DNA of 64,000 nt from Acidobacteriaceae bacterium dw_441 (GCA_018449715.1 JAAVVA010000005.1:1-64000), one strand, 5' to 3'. Shown: positions 7,931-17,792, numbered from the stretch's first letter. Notes: generated from the sequence alone by a model not told the origin. Translations and numbers: made by a program.

Positions 7931-9895
7931 TCAGGCGACGCTCTGCTGGCGCGCCTGTATCTCGATGTAAACATGGATCAGGCTGACGGCTGCGGGGGTG
8001 ACTCCGGCGATGCGGCTGGCCTGTCCGAGCGTCTGCGGGCGGACGCGGCCCAGCTTCTCCTTCATCTCGCGGCTCAGGCCGCTGACCGCGGTGTAGTCGA
8101 ACCACTCGGGGATCGCCTTCTCTTCAGATCGCTTCAGCTTCTCGATGGACTTGCGCTGCTGGTCGAGATAGCCCGCGTACTTGATCTCCGTCTCGACGGT
8201 CTTCATCTCGTTGCGAACCCATGCGGGAAGGCGTGTTTCGGCGACTGCGTCCATTGCTGCAACCCACTCAGCGAGGCTGGGCTGCGTGCTCATCGTGTCG
8301 CGCAGGGCGGGGGCGAGGAACTCGATGGTCATGGCCGGGCGCTTCAGCAGCTGCGCGAAGGTGATGCCCTCGGTGCTGGTGCCTTCGAGCGCGGACTGGA
8401 TGTCGGCGGGAAGCTCGGCCACGCGGACCTTCGTCGTTTCGAGCAGCCTGGCGAAGACGGAGGCGCGCTCCTGCTTGGCCTCGTAGTCGGCCCACGCGTC
8501 GTCGGCGATCAGGCCGAGGCGGCGGCCGTGCGGCGTAAGGCGGCGGTCGGCGTTGTCGATGCGAAGGTGCAGGCGGAACTCGGCTCGGGAGGTGAACATG
8601 CGGTAGGGCTCGTTGGTGCCCTTCGAGATGAGGTCGTCGATCAGGATGCCGGTGTAGGCCTCGGTGCGGTCGAGCGTGAAGGCTGGCTCGCCCTTTACGG
8701 CGAGCGCGGCGTTGATGCCCGCCATCAGGCCCTGGCAGGCGGCCTCTTCGTAGCCGCTGGTGCCGTTGATCTGCCCGGCGAGGTAGAGGCCGTCGAAGCT
8801 CTTCACCTTCAGGGCGCGGTCAAGCTCGGTCGGATCGATGGCGTCGTACTCGATGGCATAGCCGGGGCGCAGCATCTCGGCGTTTTCGAGGCCGGGGATG
8901 GAGCGCACCATCGCGGCCTGCACCTCCATCGGGAGGCTGGTGCTCATGCCGTTGATGTAGACCTCGTGCGTGTTCAGGCCCTCGGGCTCGAGGAAGAACT
9001 GGTGCTGCGTCTTGTCGGGGAAGCGCACGATCTTGTCCTCGATCGACGGGCAGTAGCGCGGGCCGATGCCTTCGATCTGGCCGGTGTACATGGGCGAGCG
9101 GTGCACGTTGTCGCGGATCAGTTGCAGCGTCTCGGGCGTGGTGAAGGCGATGTGGCAGCTGATCTGGCGCAGCGGAGGAACGCCTCCCCGGGCGAAGGGC
9201 GAGCGGAAGCTGAAGGGGGTGGGCTCGGCGTCGCCGGGCTGGGCTTCGAAGCGCGACCAGTCGATGGTGCGTCCATCGAGACGCGGCGGCGTGCCGGTCT
9301 TCAGGCGGCACTCGCGCAGGCCGAGGCGCTTGAGGCTTTCGCCGAGGAGCACGCTGGCGGGCTCGCCGGAGCGGCCTGCGGTGTACTGCTGTTCGCCGCA
9401 GTGGATCAGGCCGTTGAGGAAGGTTCCTGTGGTCACGACGGTCGCGCGCGAATGCACGGTGCGTCCGTCGCGGAGTTTCACGCCGCTCACGATGTTGCTG
9501 TCTTCGATGACCAGGTCGATGACCTCGGCCTGCTTGATGAAGAGGTTCGGCTGCGCTTCGAGAACCTCGCGCATCTTTACGCGATAGAGAGCCTTGTCGC
9601 ACTGCGCTCGGGGCGACCAGACGGCGGGGCCGCGTGAGGTGTTCAGCAGGCGGAACTGGATGCCGCAGGCGTCGGCGACCTCGCCCATGACGCCGCCCAG
9701 GGCGTCGACCTCGCGCACGAGGTGGCCCTTGGCGATACCGCCGATAGCGGGGTTGCAGCTCATCTGCGCGATCAGGTCGAGGTTGAGGGTGAAGATCGCC
9801 GTGCGCAGGCCCATGCGAGCGGCGGCGACTGCGGCTTCGCATCCGGCGTGTCCCGCGCCTACGACTACGACATCGTATTGTTCGGTAAAGCTCAC
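7931..9895 (-). CDS. mnmG: tRNA uridine-5-carboxymethylaminomethyl modification enzyme MnmG
   Basis: The FAD-dependent half of the MnmE-MnmG complex, which modifies the wobble uridine of several tRNAs. The N-terminal Rossmann motif [36 protein letters not shown] and the [18 protein letters not shown] block are diagnostic. The C-terminal helical domain (GYLDQQ.., [16 protein letters not shown]) is complete. At 654 residues it is slightly longer than the usual 620-630. mnmE is not in the window. Confidence 0.97.
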   Translation of the reverse strand: MSFTEQYDVVVVGAGHAGCEAAVAAARMGLRTAIFTLNLDLIAQMSCNPAIGGIAKGHLVREVDALGGVMGEVADACGIQFRLLNTSRGPAVWSPRAQCDKALYRVKMREVLEAQPNLFIKQAEVIDLVIEDSNIVSGVKLRDGRTVHSRATVVTTGTFLNGLIHCGEQQYTAGRSGEPASVLLGESLKRLGLRECRLKTGTPPRLDGRTIDWSRFEAQPGDAEPTPFSFRSPFARGGVPPLRQISCHIAFTTPETLQLIRDNVHRSPMYTGQIEGIGPRYCPSIEDKIVRFPDKTQHQFFLEPEGLNTHEVYINGMSTSLPMEVQAAMVRSIPGLENAEMLRPGYAIEYDAIDPTELDRALKVKSFDGLYLAGQINGTSGYEEAACQGLMAGINAALAVKGEPAFTLDRTEAYTGILIDDLISKGTNEPYRMFTSRAEFRLHLRIDNADRRLTPHGRRLGLIADDAWADYEAKQERASVFARLLETTKVRVAELPADIQSALEGTSTEGITFAQLLKRPAMTIEFLAPALRDTMSTQPSLAEWVAAMDAVAETRLPAWVRNEMKTVETEIKYAGYLDQQRKSIEKLKRSEEKAIPEWFDYTAVSGLSREMKEKLGRVRPQTLGQASRIAGVTPAAVSLIHVYIEIQARQQSVA

Positions 9896-9949
9896 TCTTC
9901 TATTTTAGAGAATCTTCACTCTCTTCAGAGAATTCATCTTGTAATGGCC

Positions 9950-10801
9950 CTATTTTGAAGCTGAACATCTATAACTTGCTGGATCGAGTTTGACATCCAA
10001 TATGCTGAGATACTCTGCGAGAAGGTGATACGTGTCGTAATAATCCTTAGGCTGCAAAGCTGAAATCGAATCAGAAGAAGTATGCAGGATAGAAGCCTTT
10101 TCTGGAGTCAGACTATGCACCATAAGAGTGCAGATATTTCGTTTGATAAACGACTCTTCATCGGATGTTCCAAAACCATCCAGATCTATCCCGGATACAG
10201 GCAGATTCGATAGGCGAGCAACCCCGCCTAAAAGATTGACTGCATTCTCATTTGAATGATTGAGCCAAATCTTGGTGGGACCAAGACCGAGAGTGTCCAG
10301 ATTGACCATCAGAACTATACGGGCGACCTGCTCGGGGAGAAGCTGGCGCACATAAAATTTTGACCCGACCAGCCCTTCCTCTTCACTCGTGAATCCCACA
10401 AATACAAAGGTGTGAGTACGAGGAGCAGAGGAAAGGCTTTGAAAAAGACTTGGTAAAAGCGCAGAACCGCTCCAGTTATCAACAACACCGTCACCACGTT
10501 TCACGTGGTCGAAGTGAGCCCCTATAACAATCGTTGAAGATGTATTCCCTCGAAGAGTGCAGATAATGTTTGGCTGTTTGCGATGAGGTACTTTCTGCTC
10601 AGTCAGATTGCCCTCAGAGCATCCGGCCTGTAGGAAAAGTTTTCGAAGCGATTCTTCACGCTGCTCGTCCGTACCCTTGTAAAGGGAAAGGCGCTTCTCG
10701 ATGAGATATTGAGGAAGCAAAGAGAATTTTGTATCGCTATCTGCAATTGAGCCCACTAACAAGTAGGGTAATAACCCAATCAAGGACAGTAATTTGACCA
10801 C
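9950..10801 (-). CDS. exported M28-family zinc aminopeptidase
   Basis: A 283-residue M28 metallopeptidase. The zinc ligands are visible in order: GAHFDH (His and Asp region), DNWSG (bridging Asp), TSEEEGL (catalytic Glu and ligand Glu), VNLDTLG (Asp), and a C-terminal HTSSDS (His). An N-terminal hydrophobic segment (LLSLIGLLPYLLVGSIA) suggests secretion or anchoring. Base composition is visibly less GC-rich than the neighbours, and codon use is different (AAA, ATA and TTG are common), which hints at recent transfer. It is divergent from the alpha/beta hydrolase gene at 10879. Confidence 0.85.
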   Translation of the reverse strand: MVKLLSLIGLLPYLLVGSIADSDTKFSLLPQYLIEKRLSLYKGTDEQREESLRKLFLQAGCSEGNLTEQKVPHRKQPNIICTLRGNTSSTIVIGAHFDHVKRGDGVVDNWSGSALLPSLFQSLSSAPRTHTFVFVGFTSEEEGLVGSKFYVRQLLPEQVARIVLMVNLDTLGLGPTKIWLNHSNENAVNLLGGVARLSNLPVSGIDLDGFGTSDEESFIKRNICTLMVHSLTPEKASILHTSSDSISALQPKDYYDTYHLLAEYLSILDVKLDPASYRCSASK

Positions 10802-10878
10802 CGCACACTTCTTTCGGAAGTAAAGTTTTCTTGGAAAGATTCTTCAACCTTATCGTGTTTCTCACTACAATTCTCCGC

Positions 10879-11763
10879 ATGCGCTTCTTCGCCTTGCTCC
10901 TGTTCGCCTGCAGTCTTTCTGTCTATGCGCAACAAAGCGCTGTCTCCACCGATCCGGCGCGGGACGAGGCTGTGCCCGCGTCGATGGTGCAGATTGCGGT
11001 TCCTTCGCATGGAGAGCGTCTGCTTGGGGTGTTTTACCTCGCCAGTGGAGCGGGGCCGCACCCCACGGCCATCGTGATGCACGGCTTTCCCGGCTACGAG
11101 CAGAACCTCGACATTGCGCAAGCGATTCGTCGCGCCGGGTGGAACGTGCTGGCGGTTCACTATCGCGGGTCGTGGGGTATGAAGGGAGACTTCTCTTTCA
11201 CGCACGTTGCCGAAGATGCGGACGCCGAGATGGCGTTTCTGCGCGATCCTGCGGTCGTTGCGAAGTACCGCATTGACCCGGCTAAGATCGTGCTCGTGGG
11301 GCATTCGATGGGAGGCTTCGCCGTGGCCTCGGCTGCCGCCCACGATCCCCGCGTTGCGGGCGTGGTGATGATCTCGGCGTGGAACATCGCCGGGCCGTTC
11401 CTGAATGTTCCCGCCGCAGGGGAGGACGCCGCTGTGGCAAAGTTCGTGCAGGGGCAGACGAAGAACGATCTTTCGCCGCTCGTGGGCTGTACGGCGGAGT
11501 CACTGGGCCACGAGGCCTTTCGCAAACGCGAGGAACTGAGTTTCTTCCACTTCGCACAGGCGCTGGCGACGCGGCCTATCCTCATCGTTACCTCAAACGA
11601 CGGTCTTGCCAGGGACAATGACACGCTCTTCGCTGCGATTCAGAAGGCGGGCGATAAGAATGCACGGACAGTTCACATGGCGACGGACCACTCCTACTCC
11701 GACCATCGCATTGCGCTCGAGCAGGAGATCTTACAAACGCTTGAATTTGTGAAACAGCACTGA
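10879..11763 (+). CDS. exported alpha/beta hydrolase
   Basis: A 294-residue protein with signal peptide MRFFALLLFACSLSVYAQQ and an alpha/beta-hydrolase fold. The oxyanion HGFPGY region, nucleophile elbow GHSMGG and the late His (TDHSYSDHR) are all present. The substrate is unknown; it resembles general esterase or dienelactone-hydrolase-like proteins. ATG 10879 is preferred over TTG 10831 because it places the signal peptide at the N terminus. Confidence 0.82.
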   Translation: MRFFALLLFACSLSVYAQQSAVSTDPARDEAVPASMVQIAVPSHGERLLGVFYLASGAGPHPTAIVMHGFPGYEQNLDIAQAIRRAGWNVLAVHYRGSWGMKGDFSFTHVAEDADAEMAFLRDPAVVAKYRIDPAKIVLVGHSMGGFAVASAAAHDPRVAGVVMISAWNIAGPFLNVPAAGEDAAVAKFVQGQTKNDLSPLVGCTAESLGHEAFRKREELSFFHFAQALATRPILIVTSNDGLARDNDTLFAAIQKAGDKNARTVHMATDHSYSDHRIALEQEILQTLEFVKQH

Positions 11764-11817
11764 TCTCTTCGTGAAGCACAAAGCAACCGCATACTGAAGG
11801 GAATCATCCTCCCCTAT

Positions 11818-12945
11818 ATGGCACTCGTTTCGCCACAGATTCTACTGATGACCGTCGCCGTGTTTCACTTCCGCCACCCGTGGTTTGTTGCGGTGTTCGC
11901 CTTCTGCGGCATCATCGTGCTGGCGAACGTGGTGCACTACGTCCTGTTCCGCATCCTCAAGAAAAAAGAGGAGCAGAAGATCGGCACGGGCTGGGGCTTG
12001 CAGCGCTACCTCAGCCATCCGGCGCGAGCCATCTTCCTGCTGACCTGCGCGGGGATCGTGCTTCCGCTGCTGCCTCCGCTTCCATCCAGCCTGAACGACA
12101 GCCTCCACCAGGGACTCCTGATGGCGGTCGTGGTCTGTCTCGGATGGTTTGCCACCGGTTGCGTTTACGTCTTTCAGGAGTTCATGCTTCGGCGCTATGA
12201 CCTGAAGGCCGAGAACAACATCCGCGCGCGCCGTGTCCACACGCAGTTTCAGCTCTTTCGCCGCATCCTGATCTCGTTCATCATCGTCATCACGATCGGC
12301 GGTCTGCTGTGGACTTTCAATGATCCGCGCATCTGGCATTATGGGTCGGGCCTGCTGGCTTCCGCCGGAATCGCTTCGCTCATTCTTGCGACGGCGGCGA
12401 AGTCCACGGCCTCGAACTTTCTTGCGGGCTTGCAGATTGCCTTTACCGAACCGATCCGCATCGACGACGTGGTCGTGATCCAGGGCGAGTGGGGACGGAT
12501 TGAAGAGATCACCTCGGCGTATGTCGTCGTGCGCATCTGGGACCTGCGCCGCCTGATCGTCCCGCTGACCTACTTCATCGAAAACAGCTTTCAGAACTGG
12601 ACGCGCGAGTCCTCGGACATTATGGGCACGTCGTTTCTGTATGTCGATTATTCGATCCCGGTGGAGGAGCTGCGCACGGAGTTACAGCGCGTCGTCGCGG
12701 CCTCTCCGCTGTGGGACAAAAAGGTCTGCGGGCTGCAGGTGACGAACCTCTCCGAACGCACGATGGAGCTGCGCTGCCTGATGAGCTCGCGCAACTCCAG
12801 CGAGAACTTCGACCTGCGTTGCATCGTGCGCGAGAAGATGATCGCCTATATCCAGCAGCACTATCCCGATGCGTTTCCGACGACGCGCTTTGCGGCGATC
12901 TCGAAGAATCCGTCGGAGCAGGAGCCTCCGCAGGCTACCCCGTAA
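11818..12945 (+). CDS. MscS-family mechanosensitive channel
   Basis: A 375-residue inner-membrane channel with about four N-terminal membrane segments. The pore-lining helix and the MscS beta-domain follow: GLLASAGIASLILATAAKSTASNF, then PIRIDDVVVIQGEWGRIEEI and the cytoplasmic alpha/beta part. The family opens under membrane tension to release solutes during hypo-osmotic shock. The 3' end overlaps the convergent gene at 12935 by 11 bp. Confidence 0.9.
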   Translation: MALVSPQILLMTVAVFHFRHPWFVAVFAFCGIIVLANVVHYVLFRILKKKEEQKIGTGWGLQRYLSHPARAIFLLTCAGIVLPLLPPLPSSLNDSLHQGLLMAVVVCLGWFATGCVYVFQEFMLRRYDLKAENNIRARRVHTQFQLFRRILISFIIVITIGGLLWTFNDPRIWHYGSGLLASAGIASLILATAAKSTASNFLAGLQIAFTEPIRIDDVVVIQGEWGRIEEITSAYVVVRIWDLRRLIVPLTYFIENSFQNWTRESSDIMGTSFLYVDYSIPVEELRTELQRVVAASPLWDKKVCGLQVTNLSERTMELRCLMSSRNSSENFDLRCIVREKMIAYIQQHYPDAFPTTRFAAISKNPSEQEPPQATP

Positions 12946-13843
12946 CGGTGTAGAGCGGTGCGAACTCCGGCACTCCGGCCATTCTGCCTGCCATCCAGCG
13001 CAGCACGTAGACCTCGACCGGGTCGGTGAGCGAGTGCGTCAGACCGTTGGGAACCACCTCGAGGATGGCATGTGCGAGCGGGTCGCGGTAGTAGTCGATG
13101 TCAGTCTCGAGGGTGACGCAGTTCACGCCGTCGATCGTCTGTTGGGTGTTCTCGTGAAAGGTGAGCTGCAGGTTGGCCTCTCCAAACCGCACCTGCTTCC
13201 ACGAGTGCGTCGCGCCCGGATGCAGAAGCCCCGGCGCGGGCTCCTCCGAGAACAGGTTCGCGCTGGCGCCGATCCTCACCTGGTCGATCAGGGCGCGGTC
13301 GCACCATGAAAAGAAGCGGTCCTGCACGGGCTTGAAGTCACCATCCCAGCGAAGTTGTTTGATGTAGCTCAGCGGAGTTCCCTGCGACAGGGCAGCCTGC
13401 TCCATCGCTTCCGTGATGTTCAGGATACAGGCGAGCGACGGCTCGGAGCGGTCGAGCAGGTCGTCGTAACGCTCCTCTCCTTCGGCGTCGCCGATGCCGT
13501 GCGCCAGGAATGGGTACTGTGTCTTTATGACCTCCCAGCGCGCATTGGCGAAGCTGAAGCCCGGAGCCTTCGGAACCAGCATGACGTCGAGCGTGCGAGT
13601 GTAGGCGTTCGACAGCTTCACCGGGTAGAAGCCCGCGTCCTTGAAGCCGTCGGCTGAGACCAGCACGCTGTAGTTGTCGCCGAAGTTGTCGAAGAAGGGC
13701 AGGTCGAAGGTGATGTCGCTCGCGGTGTAATCCTTCCAGATCTGCTGCTTCTGGTTGCCGTCCACGATGCGCACGAGGAAGTTGTGCGGCGCGGAAAATA
13801 ACTGGCGGCTTCCGTCGAAGATCCGCAGTCGTAGTTTGCTCAT
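12935..13843 (-). CDS. conserved hypothetical protein
   Basis: I do not recognise this 302-residue protein. Its first 80 residues look like a small beta-sandwich (KLRLRIFDGSRQLFSAP, FLVRIVDGNQ, YSVLVSADGFKDAGFYPVKL), similar in style to carboxypeptidase-regulatory or Ig-like modules. The rest is mixed alpha/beta with no catalytic signature I know. There is no signal peptide. The coding bias is typical of the genome, so the gene is probably real. It stands alone and is convergent with mscS. Confidence 0.7.
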   Translation of the reverse strand: MSKLRLRIFDGSRQLFSAPHNFLVRIVDGNQKQQIWKDYTASDITFDLPFFDNFGDNYSVLVSADGFKDAGFYPVKLSNAYTRTLDVMLVPKAPGFSFANARWEVIKTQYPFLAHGIGDAEGEERYDDLLDRSEPSLACILNITEAMEQAALSQGTPLSYIKQLRWDGDFKPVQDRFFSWCDRALIDQVRIGASANLFSEEPAPGLLHPGATHSWKQVRFGEANLQLTFHENTQQTIDGVNCVTLETDIDYYRDPLAHAILEVVPNGLTHSLTDPVEVYVLRWMAGRMAGVPEFAPLYTVTG

Positions 13844-13954
13844 GGCTGGTACCCCTCGGTTCAGGCGTTCCCGGGAAACGGCAGTATCGCACTAAACCTG
13901 CTACGCCGAGATGAAAATCCGTCCGGCCTCGACTGCGGCTACACTGATACCGAT

Positions 13955-14857
13955 ATGGACATCCAGCAGCTCAACGATCACTTCGGAATCGACGGCGTGC
14001 TTCACTTCGACAGGCACGGCGAGCTGACCCGCGCCAACATCACGACGCCTGCGGCCAGCGCCACGGTTTACCTGCAAGGGGCGCACGTTACGCACTGGCA
14101 GCCCACGGGCGAAGAGCCCGTCCTCTTCCTCAGCCAGAAGAGCGACTTCCTTCCCGGCAAGGCGATTCGGGGTGGCGTGCCGATCTCGTTCCCGTGGTTC
14201 GCGGTCGATTCGAAGCAGGACCGCTACCAGGGCAAGCCCGGACCCTCGCACGGCTTTGCGCGCATTCAGGAGTGGACGCTGGGCTTTGCCGCGCTCTCGG
14301 GCGACAATCTCCACCTGACCTTCACGCAGGGGCCGACGGAGCTGAGCCGACAGATGGGGTTTGACCACTTCCGTCTCGCCTTCGAACTGGTGATTGGACG
14401 CAGCCTGACCATGCGGCTTGCGGTGGCCAACGACGCGGAGACTCCGCTGGTCTTCGAAGAAGCCCTGCACACTTATTTTGCGGTCTCCGACGTTCGCAAG
14501 ACCGAGGTGACCGGGCTTGAGCAGACGGCGTATATCGACAAGACGGACAACGCCACGGCAAAGCCTGCGGCGGGCATTCCCTTTGTTCCGACGACCTTCA
14601 CGGACCGCATCTATACCAACTCCACTGCGACCTGCGTGATTCACGATGCGCCCTGGCAGCGCATCATCTCCATCGAGAAGCAGCACTCCGACACGACGGT
14701 CGTTTTCAACCCGTGGAAGGAACTGGCCGACATGGGCGCGGACGAGTGGCCGAAGATGCTGTGCGTCGAGACGGTCAACGCAGGAGCGAACGCCGTGACG
14801 CTCGCGCCGAAGTCCACGCACGTGATGCAGGCCCACATCACGCTTGCAAAGCAGTAG
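13955..14857 (+). CDS. D-hexose-6-phosphate mutarotase (YeaD-like aldose 1-epimerase)
   Basis: A 300-residue galactose-mutarotase-fold protein of the glucose-6-phosphate 1-epimerase type. Features seen: LQGAHVTHWQP, IRGGVPISFPWF, GPSHGFARIQEW (catalytic His) and FEEALHTYFAVSD, with a late VFNPWKELADMGADEW block. It interconverts the alpha and beta anomers of hexose 6-phosphates. maf follows on the same strand 17 bp downstream, so the two may be co-transcribed. Confidence 0.9.
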   Translation: MDIQQLNDHFGIDGVLHFDRHGELTRANITTPAASATVYLQGAHVTHWQPTGEEPVLFLSQKSDFLPGKAIRGGVPISFPWFAVDSKQDRYQGKPGPSHGFARIQEWTLGFAALSGDNLHLTFTQGPTELSRQMGFDHFRLAFELVIGRSLTMRLAVANDAETPLVFEEALHTYFAVSDVRKTEVTGLEQTAYIDKTDNATAKPAAGIPFVPTTFTDRIYTNSTATCVIHDAPWQRIISIEKQHSDTTVVFNPWKELADMGADEWPKMLCVETVNAGANAVTLAPKSTHVMQAHITLAKQ

Positions 14858-14874
14858 GAGAACATTACCCAGAC

Positions 14875-15498
14875 ATGCTGATTCTTGCCTCCGCTTCGCC
14901 CCGCCGCCGCCAGCTTCTTCAGCAGGCAGGCCTCGACTTCACGGTCGAGGTTGCCGACATCGACGAGCGTGTTCAACCGGGAGAGACTCCCGCAAAGTAC
15001 GTGCAGCGGCTGGCCCTTGAGAAGGCGCAGGCCATCTGGGAGCGCGGGAAGGCGGAGGACAGCGAGGACGATCCTCTGATCGTGCTCGGGGCCGACACGA
15101 CGGTCGTGTGCGACGGCGAAATCCTCGGCAAACCTGAAGACCAGGCCGATGCTCGCCGCATGTTGCAGATGCTCGCCGGGCGCACCCACCAGGTGCTCAC
15201 GGGGGTTGCGGCGGTCTCGGCGCGTGGGCTCTTCAGCGAGGTCGAGGTCACGCAGGTCTTCTTCGACCTGATCGACGAAGAGGAGATGATCCACTACCTC
15301 GCCAGCGGCGAGCCGATGGATAAGGCCGGAGCCTATGGGATTCAAGGCTATGCCGCACGCTGGATTCCTCGCATCGAGGGATGCTTCTTCAACGTAATGG
15401 GGCTTCCTCTGGCTCGCACGATGGCCCTGCTGACCCGCGCTCGCGAAGACCGAAGCGAAACGCAGCCCACATCGCGGTTGAGTGGATTTGCAGGATGA
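14875..15498 (+). CDS. maf: Maf-like nucleotide pyrophosphatase
   Basis: A 207-residue Maf/YhdE-type house-cleaning pyrophosphatase acting on dTTP/UTP or modified nucleotides. The Maf signature is at the N terminus (LILASASPRRRQLL), then VLGADTTVV, GKPEDQADARRML, LAGRTHQVLTGV, and GAYGIQGYAARWI with IEGCFFNVMGLP. ATG 14875 is chosen because LILASASPRR begins there, although longer frames exist. The TGA stop lies inside the left end of the REP-like element that starts at 15490. Confidence 0.94.
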   Translation: MLILASASPRRRQLLQQAGLDFTVEVADIDERVQPGETPAKYVQRLALEKAQAIWERGKAEDSEDDPLIVLGADTTVVCDGEILGKPEDQADARRMLQMLAGRTHQVLTGVAAVSARGLFSEVEVTQVFFDLIDEEEMIHYLASGEPMDKAGAYGIQGYAARWIPRIEGCFFNVMGLPLARTMALLTRAREDRSETQPTSRLSGFAG

Positions 15499-15659
15499 TC
15501 GGGTGCCCCATCCTTCCGGACAGTTTTATCGTCGGGAAGGGTGGGATGCGAGATCTTTGTGTTGGAGATTTTTAAAGACAAAGACCGTGGCGGTACAAAC
15601 GGGGTTCATCCCACCCTTCGCAATGAAGCTGCAAAGGATGGGGCACCCGGTCATCCTGC
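15490..15659. repeat. complete REP-like paired element (type copy)
   Basis: A left arm GGGTGCCCCATCC.. hairpin (core from 15501), a spacer containing TTTTTAAAGACAAAGACCGT, and an inverted right arm ending GGATGGGGCACCC (15648). Outside these, GCAGGATGA and its inverse TCATCCTGC extend the terminal repeat to 15490 and 15659. Each arm folds into a 12-bp stem with one A-C mismatch. The pairing of two inverted hairpins is the REPIN layout. It lies between convergent genes. Confidence 0.9.
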
Positions 15660-15682
15660 AAGATCTCCTATAAAAGAGAAAA

Positions 15683-16900
15683 CTACCGCGTCGCCTGCTT
15701 TTCAAGCGGCTTGCTGCTGGACTTCACCGGCTCCTCCGCCAGCTTCTTGAACGAGCTGTATACGAACGAGCCGAGATACCAGCCGTCGATGTACTTGTAC
15801 GGAGTTTCGCCCGTCGTGTAGTGGCCGCAGGGCAGCACCTTCGAGACGTAATCGATCCCCAGCGCGTCGAAGTTCTTCAGCACGTCCAGAGAGAACTCCC
15901 GCAGGAAGGTGAGGTCGTAGGTTGCATGCACCACCAGCGCACGGCGATCCGTGGTGGCTGCGAAGCGGTCCATGTACGACATCGGGCTGAGCGCGGTGAG
16001 TAGCTTGCGGACGTCCTGCTGGCCCAGTCCTTCCTGCTCGAACGAGGCGCGAATGTGCCGCGTGCTCTGGCCGGTCCACACCACGTCGCCGAACCACGTC
16101 GAAGCGTGGTTGAACGCGCAGACCTTGATGCGCGGGTCGAACGCCGCCGCGATGAAGGCGTAGCAGCTTCCGAGGCTCGTGCCGAGCACGCCGAACTGCT
16201 CGTACCCCTGCTGCTCCAGCCAGTCGATGCAGCTGCGGATATCGACCACCGCCTGGCGGCAGGCCGCGATAGTGCGGCCAATGTTCGAGCTGACCGCGTA
16301 GTCCGAGCGCTCCAGCTCGGCCGGGCGGCGAATGTCATGGTAGGGCTTCGAGAGCCGCAGCGCCGAGATGCCGAAGCGGTTGAACAGCGTGCAGAGAGCG
16401 TTGTGGCTGAAGGCATCCGCGTTCCACTGCGGCAGCACGATCATGGCCTGCTTCGGCTTGCCCACCTGCTTTTCCGGGTCCGCCGGATACCACCGCGCGT
16501 TGACGACGTCGTTCTCGGGATACTGCGTTCGGACCGGCGAGGTGAAGCGCAGAAACTCCGCGGTCGGCAGCTCGCCGGAGTCGGCCTGACGCTTCCACTC
16601 GGCGTCCTGCTCGAGCGTCTCGGGCCGCACGTTGGTCGGGAAAAGCTGCGGGTGACGATGCTCCAGACGGAAGTCCGTCGGAACCTCGTAGCCGAAGAAG
16701 GCCTCCGCCTGGTCGACGATGGTCTCGTTCAGCCACGCCATGCGCTCGAACTCCGAGGCGTTGGGCAGCTCACCGATCTGGATGAAGTCGCTAAGCCAGT
16801 CCTCGCCCCATTCGAGGGGGCGGACGATGCGGTTGGTGTCGCGGGTCGTAAGAGCCGTCTCCCAAGCGTACATCCACTTCGCATAGAGCTTGCCGAACAT
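15683..16900 (-). CDS. alpha/beta hydrolase, ABHD18-like
   Basis: A 405-residue cytosolic protein with an alpha/beta-hydrolase core in its middle and C-terminal part. The nucleophile elbow is GTSLGS (about residue 245), a likely acid lies in VVHATYDLTFL, and the catalytic His is in LPCGHYTTGE. The N-terminal 150 residues are a cap-like extension. The length and GTSLGS context recall the DUF2048/ABHD18 group, but the substrate is unknown. It faces a REP-like element at its 3' end. Confidence 0.72.
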   Translation of the reverse strand: MFGKLYAKWMYAWETALTTRDTNRIVRPLEWGEDWLSDFIQIGELPNASEFERMAWLNETIVDQAEAFFGYEVPTDFRLEHRHPQLFPTNVRPETLEQDAEWKRQADSGELPTAEFLRFTSPVRTQYPENDVVNARWYPADPEKQVGKPKQAMIVLPQWNADAFSHNALCTLFNRFGISALRLSKPYHDIRRPAELERSDYAVSSNIGRTIAACRQAVVDIRSCIDWLEQQGYEQFGVLGTSLGSCYAFIAAAFDPRIKVCAFNHASTWFGDVVWTGQSTRHIRASFEQEGLGQQDVRKLLTALSPMSYMDRFAATTDRRALVVHATYDLTFLREFSLDVLKNFDALGIDYVSKVLPCGHYTTGETPYKYIDGWYLGSFVYSSFKKLAEEPVKSSSKPLEKQATR

Positions 16901-16935
16901 GGTTTAAGTCTACCAAGTCGCGGGGTTTGGCGTGG

Positions 16936-17649
16936 TTACAGCTCCGACAACACCATGCAGACGCGCCCCACGATGTAGTCGCCGGGAGACTCGTTAGCCG
17001 CCAGCGGAAGCAGCTGCACCGGGAAGCCGCGCTCGTAGGGCTTCAGGATCAGGTGGCGTTCGTCGAAGTCGACGTGGCGCAGCAGCAGCATCGGCCCCGA
17101 CCGCACTGCGTAGATGCTCGCCTGGTTGCTTCTGTAGGGCGCCAGTGAGTTGTAGTGCCGGTCCAACACCGCGATAGAGCCGACCGGGAGCAGGGGAGCC
17201 ATCGCCGCCGCCTGGTGAGCGTCAGTGCGCACGGCGAGGAAGCGCTGCCAGTGCGCCCGCCGCGTCGCCGGACGGGCGCGGTTCTCGTAAAGCCTTGAAG
17301 AGGCTACGGGAATCGTCTCAATCGTCGCCGCCGCCGCGATCGAGATGTCCTCCATCGCCGACGAGGGCGAGACGATGGGAACCTCCTCGACCGGGTCGAT
17401 CTCCGAAGCCGCGGGAGCCGCCCCCGCCGAAAGCTCCAGCGGCAGAATCTGCTCGATCCCGATGTCCTGCGCGGCCATCACGCGGTCCAGGCCTTCGAGC
17501 GAAAGCGCCCGCTTGCGATTAAGAAAATTCGATATATGGGCCTGCTGAAAACCGGCCTGCTGGGCCAGTCGGCTGCCGGTCAAAGTGCCGCGCTCGATGC
17601 GCCGTAGAAGCTCCTGCCGGACGAGTTCGTGAAGATCCTGAAAGTTCAT
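16936..17649 (-). CDS. HTH regulator with S24/LexA-like C-terminal domain
   Basis: A 237-residue protein with an XRE-type helix-turn-helix at residues 10-65 (GSRLAQQAGFQQAHISNFLNR). An Ala/Pro/Glu-rich linker follows, then a C-terminal domain (PVGSIAVLDRHYNSL, ASIYAVRSGPMLLLRHVDF, IVGRVCMVL) that matches the LexA/CI S24 fold. Where S24 peptidases have the catalytic Lys, I see MLLLRHV, so self-cleavage is doubtful. The position at the edge of the phage cluster and the divergent regulatory region suggest a prophage-type repressor. ATG 17649 is chosen because AAGAG precedes it; a start at 17691 is possible. Confidence 0.7.
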   Translation of the reverse strand: MNFQDLHELVRQELLRRIERGTLTGSRLAQQAGFQQAHISNFLNRKRALSLEGLDRVMAAQDIGIEQILPLELSAGAAPAASEIDPVEEVPIVSPSSAMEDISIAAAATIETIPVASSRLYENRARPATRRAHWQRFLAVRTDAHQAAAMAPLLPVGSIAVLDRHYNSLAPYRSNQASIYAVRSGPMLLLRHVDFDERHLILKPYERGFPVQLLPLAANESPGDYIVGRVCMVLSEL

Positions 17650-17690
17650 GTCTCTTAGTGGTTTCCGCCGAGTGTGAATATCATTTGGCA

Positions 17691-17739
17691 AGACGAAGAT
17701 TAGGCGAAAACTTAACTCTCTGCAACAACAATCTCGTCT
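17691..17739 (-). promoter_or_regulatory. possible operator upstream of the S24-like regulator
   Basis: AGACGAAGAT (17691-17700) and ATCTCGTCT (17731-17739) form an imperfect inverted repeat, centred about 66 bp upstream of the chosen regulator start. The spacing would suit autoregulation by an XRE dimer. It is only a pattern. Confidence 0.3.
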
Positions 17740-17792
17740 AATTATTCATTTAGAAGCATTTATTTACTAGGGTTCCGTAGGAAAAAATGTCG

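Noticed and set aside
7802..9637. A 611-codon open frame on the plus strand
   Set aside because: It is antisense to mnmG across nearly its whole length, and its translation is a low-complexity Gly/Ala/Val/Leu-rich mixture typical of the reverse frame of a GC-rich gene.
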